A DNA stretch of 64,000 nucleotides from Thermobispora bispora DSM 43833. Lineage in GTDB: Bacteria; Actinomycetota; Actinomycetes; Streptosporangiales; Streptosporangiaceae. Shown here in pieces: positions 62,042 to 64,000 of this stretch. The notes beneath the pieces were generated by a model, which did no database searches, was not told the DNA's origin, and saw nothing but the letters and a program-made list of their open reading frames with translations. The position numbers were made by a program, and so were the translations under genes. Positions within the stretch are counted from its first letter, which is position 1, and the number at the start of each line of letters is the position of its first letter. The DNA lies in contig NC_014165.1 in the NCBI RefSeq assembly GCF_000092645.1, positions 124,001 to 188,000 of the forward strand, read 5' to 3'.

Positions 62042-64000
62042 TCAGATGAGCACGTGGCGCTCGGGGTTGCCGGCGAAGCAGAACTGGGCGTTCCGGGTGA
62101 GCTTGTGGTCGGCGGCCTGCCAGGTGTGCGCCTTGGCGTCGGCGCCCCGGATGTAGATGAAGTTGAACCGGTCGGCGGAGTAGATCCGGATGCCCTCTTC
62201 CTTGCACCGCCGGACGAGCCGGGTGTCCTCGCCGGCGTTGACCGGCTCGAACGGCATCGCCCGCAGCAGGTCGGCCTTGGCCAGGATCGTGGCGCCCTGG
62301 ATGAGGTGGGCGTACCGGTGCTCCAGGCCGGGCAGCCGGAGCACGGTGATGTCCTGGTCGGGGAAGTAGGTGTAGTGCGCGCCCTTGCCGACCATCTCGG
62401 CGTCGGTGTAGTCGAACGCCCGGATCAGGTCGGACAGGTAGTGCTCGCCGTAGATGTTGTCGTCGTCCATCTTGGCGATCAGCTCGCCCTCGGCGTGGGC
62501 GATGCCGTGGTTGAGCACCTCGCCGAGCGTCCAGTCCGGGTCGGCGGTGAGCACCTTCACCTCGGGGATGCCGGCGGCGAGGGCCTTGTCCCGGACGACC
62601 GACGGGTCCTCGCTCATGTTGTGCAGGACGAGCACCAGCTCCAGGTTGCGGTGGCGCTGCCGGGCCACCTGGCTGATCGCGTGCTCGATCTGGCCGGGCC
62701 GGTTGGTGGGGAGGACGACCGAGACGGACCGCGACCGGGGGCGGACCGGCCAGCCGAGGTCGCGGAGGATCTGGTCCACCCGGTGGGAGAAGGTGTGCTT
62801 GCTGAGCACCTCGCGCATGGCGAGGTGGCCCTGCCGGGCGCGCAGCTCCGGGCTGTTGAGGAAGTAGAGCGCGAGGTTGTAGGCCTCCTCCTGGGTGTGC
62901 GCCACCGGGATGAGATCGCCGAAGGTCTCCTCGATCGCCCGGGACCAGCCGGAGAGCACGGTGGTGGAGCAGGCGGAGAGCTCGAAGACCCGCCGGGCGC
63001 ACATCGTCGGTGAGTCGATCACCGAGTTCACGTTGAGGAAGATCTTGTACATCTTGTACGCGGCGAGCATCTGCTCGTACGGCAGCTCGCCGACGATGTG
63101 CGGGCGGTACTCCTCCGGCCAGGCGTACTTGTCGGCGACGGTGGCGTTGCGGGCGAAGATGTGCAGGCCGAGCTCGCGCAGCGGGGCGAGCACGGTCTCC
63201 ATCTGCTCGCGCCGCTCCGGGTGCTTGTCCCGGAAGTACATGCCGGCGAAGACGATGTCGTACGGCCGGCCCAGGCGGGTCTGGATCGGGTTGTGGATGC
63301 GCGGCTGGGCGGCGAACTGGAGCACGCCGACCCGGTCGTGCCCCAGGATCTCCCGGTACTTCGGGATCATGTCGCCGTCGCAGGTGTAGACGTAGTCGAA
63401 GAGCTTGGCCGTCTCGATGAAGTGGTCGAAGTTGGGCGGGTCCTCCTTGTTCCAGAAGACCGTGGGGATGCCCTGCTCCTTGAACCAGGCGACCAGCTCG
63501 CGCAGCTCCTTCTTGGGAGCGTTGGTCCCGGTCATCTGATAGCGCCAGCGGCCCTGGTTGCCGTGCCAGGCCGACTCGCAGAACAGTAAGTCGGGCCGCT
63601 TCTCGGCGAAGATCTCCCGCCAGTCGTGGAGGCCGAACTCGATCTGGTCCCACTCGTAGCGGAAGGCGAGGCGGGAGAAGTCGTCGAGGATCACGGCGAC
63701 CCGCAGGTCGGGCCGGACCACCGGGCCGTCCGGCCACTGGAGGGTGGGGATGGTGACCTCGGGGCCCTTCGCCTCGGCGAGCTTGGCCGCCTCGGTCACC
63801 GGCAGCGGCGGCTTGGGGGCCTTGCGTACCTTGATCGCCTTGCTGAGATCGCGGGGCAGCCGGACGAACTTGCCCGGTTTGGTGGCGCCGGTGAGCGCCT
63901 GGGCGACCCGGTATGGGCGCTGGGCCTGCGTCGCCTTGAGCTTCCAGGTGGCGTACTCGGCGCGGGCCTCGGCGATGGCGAGCCGCTTCTCCAGGTCCCG
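62042..64000 (-). CDS. Two-domain glycosyltransferase (CgeB-like + GT2), 5' end off the window
   Basis: 652 residues visible; the frame stays open to the right edge with a coiled-coil-like N-terminal region (RDLEKRLAIAEARAEYATWK). The first domain (LRVAVILDDFSRLAFRYEWD, DPPNFDHFIETAKLFDYVYT, VFELSACSTTVLSG) is the CgeB/Glyco_trans_1_2 GT-B type. The second starts at VSVVLPTNRPGQIEHAISQV and carries the GT2 metal motif AKMDDDNIYGEHYL and the acidic NAGEDTRLVRRCKEEG. It transfers sugars, probably to the cell surface. CgeB-like domains occur in spore-coat genes and in actinomycete surface-polysaccharide genes. Confidence 0.9.
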   Translation of the reverse strand, partial: RDLEKRLAIAEARAEYATWKLKATQAQRPYRVAQALTGATKPGKFVRLPRDLSKAIKVRKAPKPPLPVTEAAKLAEAKGPEVTIPTLQWPDGPVVRPDLRVAVILDDFSRLAFRYEWDQIEFGLHDWREIFAEKRPDLLFCESAWHGNQGRWRYQMTGTNAPKKELRELVAWFKEQGIPTVFWNKEDPPNFDHFIETAKLFDYVYTCDGDMIPKYREILGHDRVGVLQFAAQPRIHNPIQTRLGRPYDIVFAGMYFRDKHPERREQMETVLAPLRELGLHIFARNATVADKYAWPEEYRPHIVGELPYEQMLAAYKMYKIFLNVNSVIDSPTMCARRVFELSACSTTVLSGWSRAIEETFGDLIPVAHTQEEAYNLALYFLNSPELRARQGHLAMREVLSKHTFSHRVDQILRDLGWPVRPRSRSVSVVLPTNRPGQIEHAISQVARQRHRNLELVLVLHNMSEDPSVVRDKALAAGIPEVKVLTADPDWTLGEVLNHGIAHAEGELIAKMDDDNIYGEHYLSDLIRAFDYTDAEMVGKGAHYTYFPDQDITVLRLPGLEHRYAHLIQGATILAKADLLRAMPFEPVNAGEDTRLVRRCKEEGIRIYSADRFNFIYIRGADAKAHTWQAADHKLTRNAQFCFAGNPERHVLI

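Overview
The window is very GC-rich (roughly 70 % or more) DNA from a filamentous actinobacterium, most likely of the order Streptosporangiales (Streptosporangium/Thermobispora-like; inferred from gene content, not proven). Supporting signs are a conservon (sensor kinase, roadblock, DUF742, MglA-like GTPase), a ROK/xylA/xylB cluster, a SigE-family ECF sigma factor, excalibur-domain nucleases, many GTG starts and tRNAs without an encoded CCA.

Region 1-5.5 kb is a tandem family of secreted YVTN beta-propeller genes, all on the minus strand: one running off the left edge and frameshifted, three intact (5, 7 and 7 blades), and a truncated 3' remnant. The four genes share a duplicated ~110 bp upstream block, and the hairpin terminators are also duplicated. 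Region 5.5-15.1 kb is mixed accessory DNA: an AraC regulator, a broken and inverted DinB/maleylpyruvate-isomerase-like gene, an M15 lipoprotein peptidase, an AAA ATPase, a TrpB-like 3' remnant, a MauE-like membrane protein coupled to a cysteine-rich protein that resembles a methylamine dehydrogenase light chain, an ECF sigma factor and a degenerate nuclease. Region 15.7-20.4 kb holds MarR/YceI, tRNA-Ser(GCU), a damaged GNAT gene, an HTH-TPR regulator and a MaoC hydratase. Region 20.6-22.6 kb is tRNA-Arg(ACG) followed by two partial copies of its 3' end around one secreted-protein gene, i.e. the scar or remnant of an integrative element.

Region 22.8-35.3 kb carries a MerR-controlled MFS pump, a TetR/CPBP pair, RmuC, a second nuclease paralogue with a more complete active site, an alanine symporter, an orphan frameshifted Pycsar effector, a secreted SRPBCC protein, a frameshifted AraC-GyrI regulator and a very unusual secreted protein rich in Asn, Phe, Trp and Cys. 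Region 35.5-43.6 kb has an acyltransferase, an hcp/reductase operon for NO or hydroxylamine detoxification with a Crp/Fnr regulator and a perfect FNR-like box, then a tryptophan-dioxygenase-like gene beside an Lrp regulator. Region 43.7-49.7 kb is dominated by a 1461-residue CtpI-like P-type ATPase. Region 50.1-54.2 kb is the xylose operon with its regulator and palindromic operator. Region 55-59.1 kb is the conservon. An SDR, a membrane protein and a CgeB+GT2 glycosyltransferase, cut by the right edge, end the window.

Two patterns cut across the window. At least five genes carry single-base frameshifts, mostly in homopolymers, which suggests either assembly error or gene decay. Many gene-free stretches, and one coding region (the ROK regulator), carry degenerate GC-rich tandem repeats with periods of 18, 27, 30, 33 or about 66-90 nt, and some of these run into the stop codon of the neighbouring gene.
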